Assembly: GCF_000952155.1 (NCBI RefSeq)
Contig: NZ_JYON01000004.1
Span: 1-64,000 of the forward strand
Direction of reading: 5' to 3'
Source: Aliterella atlantica CENA595
GTDB taxonomy: Bacteria > Cyanobacteriota > Cyanobacteriia > Cyanobacteriales > Chroococcidiopsidaceae
Length of the DNA: 64,000 nt
How positions within the stretch are numbered: position 1 is the first letter of the stretch; every line of letters starts with the position of its first letter. Below, piece by piece: positions 53,821 to 63,368 of this stretch. A model generated the notes under the pieces. The model had not been told where the DNA came from. It searched no databases and saw only the letters and a program-made list of their open reading frames with translations. Made by a program: the position numbers and the translations under genes.

Positions 53821-54621
53821 ATGAGCGCAAAAGCAAGCTACAGCTTTGAAGGCAAAACTATTTTGATTACAGGTGGAGCAGGAGATATTGGCAGAGCAAC
53901 TGCTCATCGTTTTGCTAGCGATCGCGCAAACATTGTTTTGTTAGATTTAAATGCCGCTAAAATGGCAGACGTGGCGCAAGAACTAGCACAGTACAAAGTT
54001 TCAGTTGCTACTTTTAGCTGCGATGTTACAAGTTCTGATGATGTTAATAAAGCTTTTGCTAGTGCTATAGAACAGTTTGGGCGAATTGATTACGTCTTTA
54101 ACAACGCAGGCTATCAAGGTTTATTTACTACAACTGACGAGTATCCAGAAGATGACTTTCAAAAAGTGCTTGATATCAACGTAGCGGGCGTTTTCCACGT
54201 CCTTAAAGCTGCCGCACAACATATGCGCGAATCTGGAGGAGCGATCGCCAATACAGCAAGTTATGCAGGAGTAGTAGGTCCGCCAAATATGCTTGCCTAC
54301 GCAGCTTCCAAGTTTGCCGTCATTGGCATGACTCAAACAGCAGCAAAAGACCTTGCGCCCTATGGCATTCGAGTAAACGCGATATCTCCCGCACTCATCG
54401 GTCCTGGAATGATGTGGACTAGGCAGACAGAATTACAAGCAGCAGTAGGATCGCAGTATTTTAGTAGCAATCCTAAGCAAGTCGAGCAGCAAATGATCGA
54501 TTCAGTACCAATGCGTCGCTTAGGGAGTTTGGAGGAAGTTGCTAACGGTGTAGCGTTTCTCATGAGTGATGAAGCAAGCTACATTACTGGGTTTAATTTG
54601 GAGATTACTGGCGGACAGTAG
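53821..54621 (+). CDS. SDR-family polyol dehydrogenase
   Basis: A classical short-chain dehydrogenase of about 266 residues: cofactor motif TGGAGDIGRA, an acidic NAD-selecting LLDLNAAK, NNAGYQG, catalytic YAASK, and the ending YITGFNLEITGGQ. Divergence from the polyol ABC operon suggests oxidation of sorbitol, xylitol or a similar polyol. ATG at 53821 has GAGG eight bases before it; the GTG at 53812 would overlap that ribosome site. Confidence 0.88.
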   Translation: MSAKASYSFEGKTILITGGAGDIGRATAHRFASDRANIVLLDLNAAKMADVAQELAQYKVSVATFSCDVTSSDDVNKAFASAIEQFGRIDYVFNNAGYQGLFTTTDEYPEDDFQKVLDINVAGVFHVLKAAAQHMRESGGAIANTASYAGVVGPPNMLAYAASKFAVIGMTQTAAKDLAPYGIRVNAISPALIGPGMMWTRQTELQAAVGSQYFSSNPKQVEQQMIDSVPMRRLGSLEEVANGVAFLMSDEASYITGFNLEITGGQ

Positions 54622-54797
54622 ATTGGGGACAAGGGGGCAAGGTAGATAATTGATAATCTACTTGTTGCCCGTCTAATTTGAAGTAAACAGTTATACTTTA
54701 ATTAATTACAAAAGATGGGCAGAAACTATAGCTTTGGGCGTATGCTCAACATTATCATCTTCCTTTGGGCAGATATATACCTCTTCAAATTGAGATA

Positions 54798-55760
54798 ATG
54801 CAAGAACCTGGTGCAGAGCGACGCGATCGCAAATTAGATTTAGCGGCTCATGCTGCTTGGCTCTACTACATAGCCGGAAATACTCAAGAAGCAATTGCAG
54901 CAAAGCTTAACGTGTCTAGGCAAGCAGCGCAAAGATTGATTGCTTTAGCAGTCAGTGAAAAGCTAATTAAATTTCGTCTCGATCATCCCTTAAGTGAATG
55001 CATTGCTTTGGCTGAGGGATTACGCGATAAATTTGGTTTATCTCTGTGCGAGGTCGTGCCAAATGACGCAGGAAGTGGCGATACATTTAATGGAATTGCC
55101 GTTTGTGCTGCGAGCTACTTAGAAACGTATCTTGCCACCAAAACACCTAGTATATTAGCGTTTTCTTCGGGGCGGACATTGCGCTCGATGATAGAGCAGA
55201 TTCCATCAATGGAGCAACCGCAACACAAAATTGTTTCTATTATTGGTAATATGTCTCACTGCGGGCGGGCAGGTCGTCATGAAGTCGTGATGCATTTGAG
55301 CGATCGCGTTGGTTCGCAGGCATATCCAGTACCAACTCCAGTAGTAGCAACTAGCGTTGAAGAAAGAGAACTATTGCAAACACAGCGATCGTTTATCGTT
55401 GTCAAAACCCTTGCCGAGCAAGCGAAAGTAACTTTTGTGGGCATTAGTCATATTGCTTGGAATGCCCCATTACATGAAAATGGCTTCATTAATGACGAAG
55501 AAGTATCGCAATTAGTAGAGCTAGGGGCTGTGGGGGAAATTGCAGGCTGGGCATATGATCGCCAAGGAGTTCTGCTACAACAGGGAACTAATAGCCGCGT
55601 CGCCAGCGTACCGCTCGAACAACCCGCACAGAGGCTAATTATCGGTGTAGCAGGTGGTGAGAAAAAGGCAGAAGCAATTTTAGCGGCTCTACGTGGCAAG
55701 CTTATTGCAGGATTAATCGTTGATGAAGCTGCTGCCCAAGCGATTCTTGCTAAAATTTAG
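54798..55760 (+). CDS. SorC/DeoR-type sugar-binding transcriptional regulator
   Basis: An N-terminal helix-turn-helix (QEAIAAKLNVSRQAAQRLIA, about 30-50) is followed by a SorC sugar-binding domain of about 260 residues. The effector domain includes FSSGRTLRSMIEQIP and SIIGNMSHCGR, and ends with IIGVAGGEKKAEAILAALRG. It most likely controls the polyol locus in response to a phosphorylated sugar or polyol. The ATG at 54798 is chosen over the TTG at 54765, which would add 11 residues without family support. Confidence 0.87.
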   Translation: MQEPGAERRDRKLDLAAHAAWLYYIAGNTQEAIAAKLNVSRQAAQRLIALAVSEKLIKFRLDHPLSECIALAEGLRDKFGLSLCEVVPNDAGSGDTFNGIAVCAASYLETYLATKTPSILAFSSGRTLRSMIEQIPSMEQPQHKIVSIIGNMSHCGRAGRHEVVMHLSDRVGSQAYPVPTPVVATSVEERELLQTQRSFIVVKTLAEQAKVTFVGISHIAWNAPLHENGFINDEEVSQLVELGAVGEIAGWAYDRQGVLLQQGTNSRVASVPLEQPAQRLIIGVAGGEKKAEAILAALRGKLIAGLIVDEAAAQAILAKI

Positions 55761-55909
55761 TCTCTAAAATTAGCAGCGGCAGATAACCTAGAACTCAGCA
55801 TCATAATTTTTTAATCGTCCTCTGCTAAGTGTTATTAGCTTGCTGACTGCTCAGTTGGCTATAGTGTAACTCAACTGAATATATCAAGCTCTCCCAGGCT
55901 ACTAACCTT

Positions 55910-58900
55910 ATGCAAAAACCAGAATCATTTCATTCCAAAATTCTTAATTCCTACCTTAGAACTATTGAAGATAGTTTTCTGGAAAACCTTCCCCAACTCA
56001 AACTCATCAATTATGGTACAGGGTCAGGAAAAACTCACCTATGGTTTCAAGCAGTATATAAAACGATTGAAAAGTATCCAAATGTTCAGATAATCGGGAT
56101 ATATGTTGCCCCATTGAGAGAACATTTATCTGTTCCAACTTCAGTTGTGAGCCAATACACAGATATTCCCGTCTATAAACTAAATTCATTAGAAATGAAA
56201 ACGACGGATGAGTATATTAAATTATACAAAAAATGGATACCTTCAATTTTGAGAAGCAAGAGTTTTTGGCAGAGCATATCAAAAAAATATCCTCATGAAA
56301 AGGTTCAGGAAAACAAACAAAAACTCGAACAAGTAAAAGGTGTGATAAACCGCCTTGAGTATGTAAAATTAGTAGGTTTTGGAGATGAGGAATTAAATAG
56401 CTCTGTAACGACAAAAGCAAGACGAGAATTAAATAATTTACTTGAAAGTTTTTTAGAATTTATCATTAAATGTGAATTGGAGCAAGAAGAATGTTCAAAT
56501 GAATATTTAAAGTTAATGGAAATATTTTTTCCTCTCCATCTCCTGCGAGAAAAATCTGGCATTTTGACACTCACGTATAAGAAATTTGAAACAGATGTTC
56601 CGTACTTTATCCATAATGGTGAAACATGGGTAAAGAAAAGCAGCCATCTTGATAAATATGTTATTCAGCACACAAACGATTATAGAAAGTTTATCCTTGC
56701 CTTTGATGAGCAGGAAGATGGCTATCAAATTATGCTGGATAAAAAGATTGATATCGTCTCCCCTGAAAAACTGGCAGTCAATAATGCACTTTCATCTATT
56801 AATAGAGAATTTTCTATTCTATTTTCAACTCAAAGCAATGAAAACAGAGAATTTCTAAATTTTGTCGACAAGAACAAGGCAGCTTTTCACGAATTTCAAG
56901 AACATTTTGAAAAAGGCAAAGTTATTGAACCAGAACTACAAAAATATACTCGCATATATCAACAGTTAATTTATGAGCAAGGAAATTCTATCAATTTTTT
57001 GAAGCAGTTAATAGCGATTAGAAATGGGCTTGAAAACTCGTTAGAAGAAATTGTTGACATTTTTGATGATTCTGACAAAGAGAACCCCACTATATTGAAT
57101 TTTGAAATGTTATCCAGAGTTTTTTCAAAATTTCAGAACAATAGAAGTTTGTTGATACCCCAAAAGCTTTACAATAAAATCAGCGATGATTTAATGAACA
57201 TTTTTTCATATAACAACCTATACATCTACAACCTTGAACCTCTGAAAAAATTGTTTTTAACCACACCTTCTGGCGGACACGTCCACATCACGGAAGAAAA
57301 AGTTTTAGATAATACTTCTGTAGCGGATTTAATTTATACTATTCTAGCTGTTCGCTCGCAAATCAAAATCATCAAAGATCTTCTAGCTAATGTTCTAGAT
57401 GCCGAAGATTCTCAATCTCGTTCTTTAGATATTTGGTCGAAACAAATAGCTAAAGTCCAAAAGGCAAGTGAAGAAGGCACATCGCACAATCAACTGCTCA
57501 AATACTTAAACCGTCCCTATGTATATGACAGCTATAAATCTATCATAAATGTTAAAGAAATTTCTCGTTATCAAAATCCTAAGAATAACCTTATCGCTCA
57601 CCCACTTAGAGAAGTTTCTATTGGTAGTACTGCTATATTGACTTCGCCTGAATACAAAATAAATTCCATTCTACGTATGAATAGTAATGTAATTTTTCTT
57701 ATCTCAGCAACAGGGGGAATTTTTAGTGATTTAAGCACGAGTTATGATATGCGCTACTTAGAAGACAATTTACGTAGTGAATCTGGTCGAAGTTCTTTTA
57801 AAGCAATGGTTGAAGAAGAAGTGTTGCTTTGTGAAGAAATGAGAAATCAGCGTGAAGCAAAACGACATATTACAGTAAGATTTTTTAATGAAAATTTATC
57901 ATCTTTTCCAATTAACAAAACTCAAGAAGTCATAGAACGATTTGAGCAGCGAATTTTAAAAAGTTTCATCGATTATTTAAAGAATGAATCTATTTGGTTT
58001 AGTAGTTACAAAATACAAGAATTGAGAAACTTTATTCGTTTTTTGTTTTACCTTTTTGAAGAGGACTCGATTCAAGAAACAATTGCTTTTACTCAAACTC
58101 TAAACTGGATTAAAAAATTAATTAATTATTGGAAACAAATTCGTCATGATAATTTTAAACTTGAGCCATCATCAGAGCATCCAAATATATATTATGTAGA
58201 ACTGAACCATCAAAAATATCAGAGTAATATTCGGATTAAAATTATTTTATATGAAGCATCATTCAATAATCTTTACTACGACAAAACAACTCAGAAAAGT
58301 TATTTGAATGAGCTTGTTGAAGCGGAAGGGCAGAAAATTTTCTTTATATCTGCTTATCAGTCAGCTTCAAAAGGGCTAAATCCCATTATAAAGAATCAAA
58401 AGGGTGAGGAAAAAGATTTCGATTCTTTGGTTTTGTTAATGGATAGTTACTATACAGTAATGAAACCGTCCATTAAAAAGTCAAACGATTTTGATAAATC
58501 CACCACACTTTATCATTTTGCATTAATGAAAAGTATTGTAAATTTGGGAGACTCTAATCTTGAAATCAAAGATTTCAATAAATACTTGAGCCAACCGGAG
58601 GCTAGAGCGTTTCGAGACCAGCAACACCAAATTTTATTAGGCAAGGAAGTTTTGCAAGCTGTTGGCAGGGCTGAGAGACGTGATTTTCCAAACCAAGTGA
58701 TAAAAATTTTTGTAAATGAAGAAACCCGAAAAAATTTAGTGAATTTTTACAGATACTTGGAGCGGGAAGAGCCGAATGAAATTCGTAAATTTTCTGTTAA
58801 TAACCACAAAGTTTACTTAAGCGTTCAAGAGGAAGAAAAGAAACGAGCGATAAATAATTATGACGATCATGTTTATGATGAGATTGATGCTTTTCTAGCT

Positions 58901-59833
58901 TTCCAAGAGTTTAGAGACAAAATGTTAGATGATATCGAGCATTTTCACGAAAGTAAAAAGGCTTTTGCTATTACAAAAGCCTGGGATGCTTTACGCGACC
59001 CAGTTCTTTTTAAAGAGCCAGACGTGTATCTAAAAAAGTTACAAAATTTAGGGCTATTTCCTGATGATTTTATTGAATCATTATTTTATCACAACTTGGA
59101 ACAAACTGAATTTACGCCATATATAGCTTCGGAGGAGTCTGACGGCAAAAAGTTCCAGATTATTAGCGATAGCATCAATGGGGAAAAAATCTATTCTTAT
59201 CAAAAGCGGTTATACCCTGAATATCTAAAAATAAATGTTCAAGCCTTTGACTTGGAAGGCAATGAGATCGAAACATTAGGTCGTTCGACTGATTTAATCT
59301 ACAGATTATACAACGAGTTGATACCAAAACCAGAAATTTTTGACACTTATATTCCGCGTCCGTATTTTTTTAACGATGTGTTGTATCCATCGTTAACTGA
59401 AAATTTTACAGAACGTTGGATTCAAGATGTAATTTTTCAAGGCAAAGACTGGAACGCTATAAAAGCAATCTATGGTTTTGAGCAATTGCTAAACTTCAAA
59501 AAATATAACAAGCTGTACGAGCTTTTTGACTTGTATTACATCAAGGACAATATACTATTTTGTATTGATGTTAAGGCATGGAGTATGGCTTCTGGAAATC
59601 GCCTGTCTAATAAAACTCTAGAAAAAACACAAAACAAGCTGAATACAATCATTACAGAATATCCAGAATTCAGCGCTGTGAGAGGGCTACTTCTAAATTT
59701 GCATACAAATAAAGAAAAAAGTCATCAATATTCACCAATACTATTTTCTGGAAATTTAATTTATTTTGACGCTCGTAATTGTCCAGTTGAATCCAGTATT
59801 ATCAAAGAATTTTTATTTTACAAACAGAAATAA
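55910..59833 (+). CDS. ddmD: DdmD-like SF2 helicase with C-terminal PD-(D/E)XK nuclease
   Basis: The 1307-residue protein has SF2 helicase motifs in order: I (Walker A) GTGSGKT at 36-42, Ia YVAPLREH at 65-72, II DEQE at 266-269, III SATGG at 599-603, V-like SASKGLN at 818-824, and VI QAVGRAERRD at 916-925. Very long helical inserts separate I from II and II from III. Near the C-terminus, Asp1207 in LYELFDLYYI and IDVK at 1219-1222 form a PD-(D/E)XK nuclease signature. This plan and size match DdmD, which with DdmE unwinds and degrades plasmids. The DNA is AT-rich and free of HIP1 sites, suggesting transfer. Other helicase-nuclease defence proteins are possible, but the partner fits DdmDE best. 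Confidence 0.75.
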   Translation: MQKPESFHSKILNSYLRTIEDSFLENLPQLKLINYGTGSGKTHLWFQAVYKTIEKYPNVQIIGIYVAPLREHLSVPTSVVSQYTDIPVYKLNSLEMKTTDEYIKLYKKWIPSILRSKSFWQSISKKYPHEKVQENKQKLEQVKGVINRLEYVKLVGFGDEELNSSVTTKARRELNNLLESFLEFIIKCELEQEECSNEYLKLMEIFFPLHLLREKSGILTLTYKKFETDVPYFIHNGETWVKKSSHLDKYVIQHTNDYRKFILAFDEQEDGYQIMLDKKIDIVSPEKLAVNNALSSINREFSILFSTQSNENREFLNFVDKNKAAFHEFQEHFEKGKVIEPELQKYTRIYQQLIYEQGNSINFLKQLIAIRNGLENSLEEIVDIFDDSDKENPTILNFEMLSRVFSKFQNNRSLLIPQKLYNKISDDLMNIFSYNNLYIYNLEPLKKLFLTTPSGGHVHITEEKVLDNTSVADLIYTILAVRSQIKIIKDLLANVLDAEDSQSRSLDIWSKQIAKVQKASEEGTSHNQLLKYLNRPYVYDSYKSIINVKEISRYQNPKNNLIAHPLREVSIGSTAILTSPEYKINSILRMNSNVIFLISATGGIFSDLSTSYDMRYLEDNLRSESGRSSFKAMVEEEVLLCEEMRNQREAKRHITVRFFNENLSSFPINKTQEVIERFEQRILKSFIDYLKNESIWFSSYKIQELRNFIRFLFYLFEEDSIQETIAFTQTLNWIKKLINYWKQIRHDNFKLEPSSEHPNIYYVELNHQKYQSNIRIKIILYEASFNNLYYDKTTQKSYLNELVEAEGQKIFFISAYQSASKGLNPIIKNQKGEEKDFDSLVLLMDSYYTVMKPSIKKSNDFDKSTTLYHFALMKSIVNLGDSNLEIKDFNKYLSQPEARAFRDQQHQILLGKEVLQAVGRAERRDFPNQVIKIFVNEETRKNLVNFYRYLEREEPNEIRKFSVNNHKVYLSVQEEEKKRAINNYDDHVYDEIDAFLAFQEFRDKMLDDIEHFHESKKAFAITKAWDALRDPVLFKEPDVYLKKLQNLGLFPDDFIESLFYHNLEQTEFTPYIASEESDGKKFQIISDSINGEKIYSYQKRLYPEYLKINVQAFDLEGNEIETLGRSTDLIYRLYNELIPKPEIFDTYIPRPYFFNDVLYPSLTENFTERWIQDVIFQGKDWNAIKAIYGFEQLLNFKKYNKLYELFDLYYIKDNILFCIDVKAWSMASGNRLSNKTLEKTQNKLNTIITEYPEFSAVRGLLLNLHTNKEKSHQYSPILFSGNLIYFDARNCPVESSIIKEFLFYKQK

Positions 59834-59834
59834 A

Positions 59835-62141
59835 ATGAGAGATAAAATAATTAACAAATTATCAGATATATCCCGAACGAACCAGTTACAGATATTACAG
59901 ACCCCAGAAGAAGTTGCTGAAAAACTTTTCCAATATCTCTTTGAACTAGGTAAAGGAATTGAGTATTTTTCTCTTCAATATCAGGCTGAAGATGAATATT
60001 CTGAGGATGAGGGTTCACAGCCTACTTTTTATGAGAGACGGCATAGATACATTAAAAGTCAGGTCCAAGAACGGCTTTCTATATCTGGAGAAAAACTGAA
60101 GTATTCAGATATTCAGTATTTCCTTTCATCTGCTGATGGAAAAACATATGTTTTCTTTTTATCACCTAATAAAAATCATTCAGGATGGAAACAGTTATTT
60201 AGCGGTAGTCGAGAAAGAATTTTAAATTTGGTTTTTAAGTTTTATATTCTTTCTCAAGGCTTATCTGTTGAGACAATAAATGGCTTTGAAGAATTACTCT
60301 TAGTTCATTCTATGAATCTTAGCAAATCGAAGGATGCTCTTTTAGTGTGGGGACAGAATTTGTTAACCAGGTACAATCATCATAATGTACTAACATTAAC
60401 CTTGTCTCGAAAAAGCCGACTATTCTTACTAAAAGATCACTACAGTACACTAGATGGTGACGATGTAGGAGAGTTGTTAGTCTATAAAAATAAGAAATAC
60501 TACTTTGAACGCGATCGTGATGCTCGTCGCCAAAATTCTATTTATTTTATGCGATTTGATAAAGATGACGAAAATTTTGACAAGTTCAAAAAGACTCAGC
60601 TTTATCATTACCAAAACCTCATGACAAAACTTGAGAAATTTTTAAGTGAGTGTGATATTGCTTTTAAACCCCTTCATTTTCAGGCTGACCACTACTTAGA
60701 AAACCCTTTTATCAAAAATATAGAGTCTGTAGAGTCATTAGAGATTATTAACAATACTGGAGTTGACCTGACTGAATCTGACCAACAATGTCTGAAAGTT
60801 TTTCTAAAACATCAAGGGGTAAATCTTCTCACTTTTTATAACTCTGGAAAAACCGTTAGTACATATGAACAAGTGGAAGTTGAGGGTGAGGAAGATCCTA
60901 GATGGAGAATTACTGAAGTTGTTCCTTGGTCAAAGGTTAAACTTGATAAGAAAAAAAACTATTTAGTTTTTAATAAACTTTTGGAAGAAGAAGGGGGTTC
61001 AATGGCTTATCAGAAAGAAGACGCTCTCTGGTATCCATCAACAGAAATAAATAATAAACTTAAAGTAGATTTTTATTCACAGTTAAAGAAAAGATTTAAC
61101 TACTTGGATAGAGGAGAGTTTTTTAGCACACAGGGGATAAATATATCAGAATTTAAGGCTGTAGGAGATGTAAACTCTGCTTTGTCGGTTCTAAGTTATA
61201 CAGATAACAAAATTGATAAAGATATTCTGCGCTTGGATACGCAGGCTTGTACAGATGGAAAATTCTTAGATGTAGAAGATTCTATTTCCTGTTATCTAAG
61301 AGGACAAGAAGATAGTAAACAATTGGAAAAATTCTGTAAAAAACACAAGATAAATATTTCACCTGAATTTCAAAAGATTTTGATTGAACTGGGAATTAAG
61401 AACTGGATCGAGCAAAGCCTTGTAAACTCAAGCTCTGGCTTACCGATTACTCCTCAATCATTTCCTAAAAAATCATTTTTTGTTATAAATGTTCGTAGTC
61501 CTAGAAACAAGGAAGCTAAAGCAGTTGCGATAGAATTTCTTTATAAAGACGGTTATATATATATCAAAAATGTAATGCGTGATATACAACAAATTATAAA
61601 AAGATTTCGATTTTTAAGGCAGAGAAAAAACTCAGAGAAGTTAATTGACGACCAACAATATTTTGTAGATGAATCAGAGCAGTTATACATTAGTTGTTAC
61701 ACAAGCGATTTTTTTACACCAATTTTAATTGGACGAAATGGCATTCTGGAAGAGATGAAAAATGGAACACTAAAAATTTTCCGAGAAATTAAAGGTGAAA
61801 ATAGTAGTAGACTATTACCTTTAGTGTCATATTATAACGCTGAGCTTAAACCTATTAAGCGGATACAAAATACGATCTGTTTGGATTTGCAGAACGAAAC
61901 ATTTATCCAGTATTATGTCCCGCCTGCAAAAGCGCTCGCTCGTTCGATTAAAAGAGGATTTAGAGTCTACCATTTGATTGGGCGTACATATTCTGGAGAA
62001 TCAATTGCGACATCTAAACTTGTCGAGCATCCCCTTACAGCTTTACATTTTAGTACAATAACTCAAAATGTTTTGAAGATTGGTGATAATAGTCAATCCT
62101 CACTGCTACAAAAAGTGGCAAAGATATTAATTGAAAATTGA
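59835..62141 (+). CDS. ddmE: DdmE-like Argonaute-family protein (candidate)
   Basis: The 768-residue protein starts at an ATG one base after the helicase stop, so translation is coupled. An N-terminal half of mixed fold leads to a C-terminal third that could be PIWI-like: a strand-rich start (FFVINVRSPRNKEAKAVAIE, about 548 on), YISCYTSDFFTPILIGRNG, and an end HPLTALHFSTITQNVL that resembles the last PIWI strand and helix (LPVTIHYA). No DEDX catalytic tetrad is evident, as in inactive DdmE. V. cholerae DdmE is of similar length and likewise follows ddmD. The Argonaute call is inference; sequence alone gives no strong motif. Like its partner it is AT-rich and HIP1-free. Confidence 0.6.
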   Translation: MRDKIINKLSDISRTNQLQILQTPEEVAEKLFQYLFELGKGIEYFSLQYQAEDEYSEDEGSQPTFYERRHRYIKSQVQERLSISGEKLKYSDIQYFLSSADGKTYVFFLSPNKNHSGWKQLFSGSRERILNLVFKFYILSQGLSVETINGFEELLLVHSMNLSKSKDALLVWGQNLLTRYNHHNVLTLTLSRKSRLFLLKDHYSTLDGDDVGELLVYKNKKYYFERDRDARRQNSIYFMRFDKDDENFDKFKKTQLYHYQNLMTKLEKFLSECDIAFKPLHFQADHYLENPFIKNIESVESLEIINNTGVDLTESDQQCLKVFLKHQGVNLLTFYNSGKTVSTYEQVEVEGEEDPRWRITEVVPWSKVKLDKKKNYLVFNKLLEEEGGSMAYQKEDALWYPSTEINNKLKVDFYSQLKKRFNYLDRGEFFSTQGINISEFKAVGDVNSALSVLSYTDNKIDKDILRLDTQACTDGKFLDVEDSISCYLRGQEDSKQLEKFCKKHKINISPEFQKILIELGIKNWIEQSLVNSSSGLPITPQSFPKKSFFVINVRSPRNKEAKAVAIEFLYKDGYIYIKNVMRDIQQIIKRFRFLRQRKNSEKLIDDQQYFVDESEQLYISCYTSDFFTPILIGRNGILEEMKNGTLKIFREIKGENSSRLLPLVSYYNAELKPIKRIQNTICLDLQNETFIQYYVPPAKALARSIKRGFRVYHLIGRTYSGESIATSKLVEHPLTALHFSTITQNVLKIGDNSQSSLLQKVAKILIEN

Positions 62142-62562
62142 AGAGCAAGTTTATACTGAATATTAGCTTACCCTGTTGTCTTATTTCGCAAACTGCATGG
62201 CAAATATCGCTCGCAAGAGCAGGCAGCGCGATCGCTTTACAAGTTGATACTGAGCATAGTTTTACATAATTATGAAAGATAGGCGTGTGTTAAATTAGTT
62301 AGAACATAGTAGTGCATTGGAAGTAATGAGTTTTAGGGATGTAGTCGAGGCGCTCAATAAGTCTTTCCACAAATGAGAAACATGGAATTCAACTGCTGTT
62401 GAAGTAATACCCCTGTGAAGAAAGACGTGCCAAGATATATGAAAGCTTCAACACAGCGCAGCTTGAAAAGCAAGCAAAAATGTGAACTGAAATTTTCCTC
62501 TAACATCACAGAACTTAGGCAACTGCCAGAGGAATAAGCATAATTAGTGAGGTATCAGTGCA
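62142..62562. other. Intergenic region after the ddmDE-like operon
   Basis: About 420 bp with only very short frames: 16 codons at 62326 (SFRDVVEALNKSFHK) and 32 codons at 62439-62537, neither of which I recognise. The first HIP1 site after the 6.9-kb gap appears at about 62228, so the edge of the foreign segment may lie here. No terminator hairpin, tRNA or attachment-site repeat was found. Confidence 0.5.
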
Positions 62563-62811
62563 ATGAGTGTTGTAATATCAGACGAGATCCTGCAAGCATC
62601 TCAGCTTTCCCCAAGTGAGTTTCGTCAAGAGATTGCCCTACACCTGTTTCAGACGGGTCGTTTAACACTTAGGTACGCTAGCCAATTGGCGGATTTGCAC
62701 CCCAATGCCTTTCGTCAACTTCTCAAGCAGCGCAATATTCCTCTCTACTGTTATGATGTCGAGGACTTTGAACTCGACCTGAAGAATCTGCGGGAGTTAG
62801 GACGGTTGTGA
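62563..62811 (+). CDS. UPF0175 family protein (antitoxin-like)
   Basis: The 82-residue protein has the UPF0175 pattern SPSEFRQEIALHLFQTGRLT, ASQLADLHPNAFRQLLKQRN split here, and IPLYCYDVEDFELDL. The middle is a helix-turn-helix-like region. Members are commonly paired with DUF3368 PIN-like proteins and act as the antitoxin side. It overlaps the next gene by four bases. The ATG at 62563 follows GTGAGG. Confidence 0.85.
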   Translation: MSVVISDEILQASQLSPSEFRQEIALHLFQTGRLTLRYASQLADLHPNAFRQLLKQRNIPLYCYDVEDFELDLKNLRELGRL

Positions 62812-63308
62812 TTGTTATTAGCGACACGTCAGCAATTACGAACTTAGCAGCAATTCAACATCTGCACCTTCTCTCTCAACTCTATAAACAAGTCATCATT
62901 CCTGAAGCAGTCTATCGCGAACTAGCAGACATCGATCCTCCAGTGCCAGGAACTCTCGAAATTCAAGCTGCCTGTTGGGTTTCAGTCAAACAAATTACGA
63001 ACCGTAATGTCGTTGAACGTCTTCAAGAACAGGTAAGCTTAGATCCAGGAGAGTCTGAGGCGCTCGCTCTTGCCTTAGAACTGAATGCCGACGATCTACT
63101 ATTGATTGATGAGCGACGCGGTAGAGCAGAAGCTAATCGTTTAGGATTAAGAATTACTGGGCTACTAGGCATATTGGTTGAGGCGAAACGCAAAAATCTA
63201 GTTGCTGCAGTTAAGCCACTAATGGATGCCCTTATTGCTACTTTAGAGTTTAGAGTTTCTTCAGCACTTTATCAGCAGATTTTAGAAATAGTGAATGAAG
63301 CCCGATAG
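62808..63308 (+). CDS. DUF3368 PIN-like toxin protein
   Basis: The 166-residue protein has a PIN fold: the N-terminal acidic VISDTSAITNLAAI, YRELADIDP, the central DPGESEALALALE, and LLIDERRGRAEANRLGL. The acidic residues Asp6, Glu43-type, Glu in GESEA and Asp in LIDE would hold the metal of a ribonuclease. DUF3368 proteins form a toxin-antitoxin-like unit with UPF0175, whose stop it overlaps by GTGA. It flanks the ddmDE-like operon and may help keep this region in the genome. Confidence 0.85.
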   Translation: MIVISDTSAITNLAAIQHLHLLSQLYKQVIIPEAVYRELADIDPPVPGTLEIQAACWVSVKQITNRNVVERLQEQVSLDPGESEALALALELNADDLLLIDERRGRAEANRLGLRITGLLGILVEAKRKNLVAAVKPLMDALIATLEFRVSSALYQQILEIVNEAR

Positions 63309-63368
63309 GGATTTGATACCATTAGCTAAATGAGCGATCGCCCTTTCCCGCAGATTGGCAAAAATACT

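Noticed and set aside
55910-62141. Druantia, Zorya, DISARM or BREX system
   Set aside because: Their partner genes (DUF1998 helicase, ZorAB motor genes, methyltransferase, PglZ) are missing, and the order and sizes fit DdmDE better.
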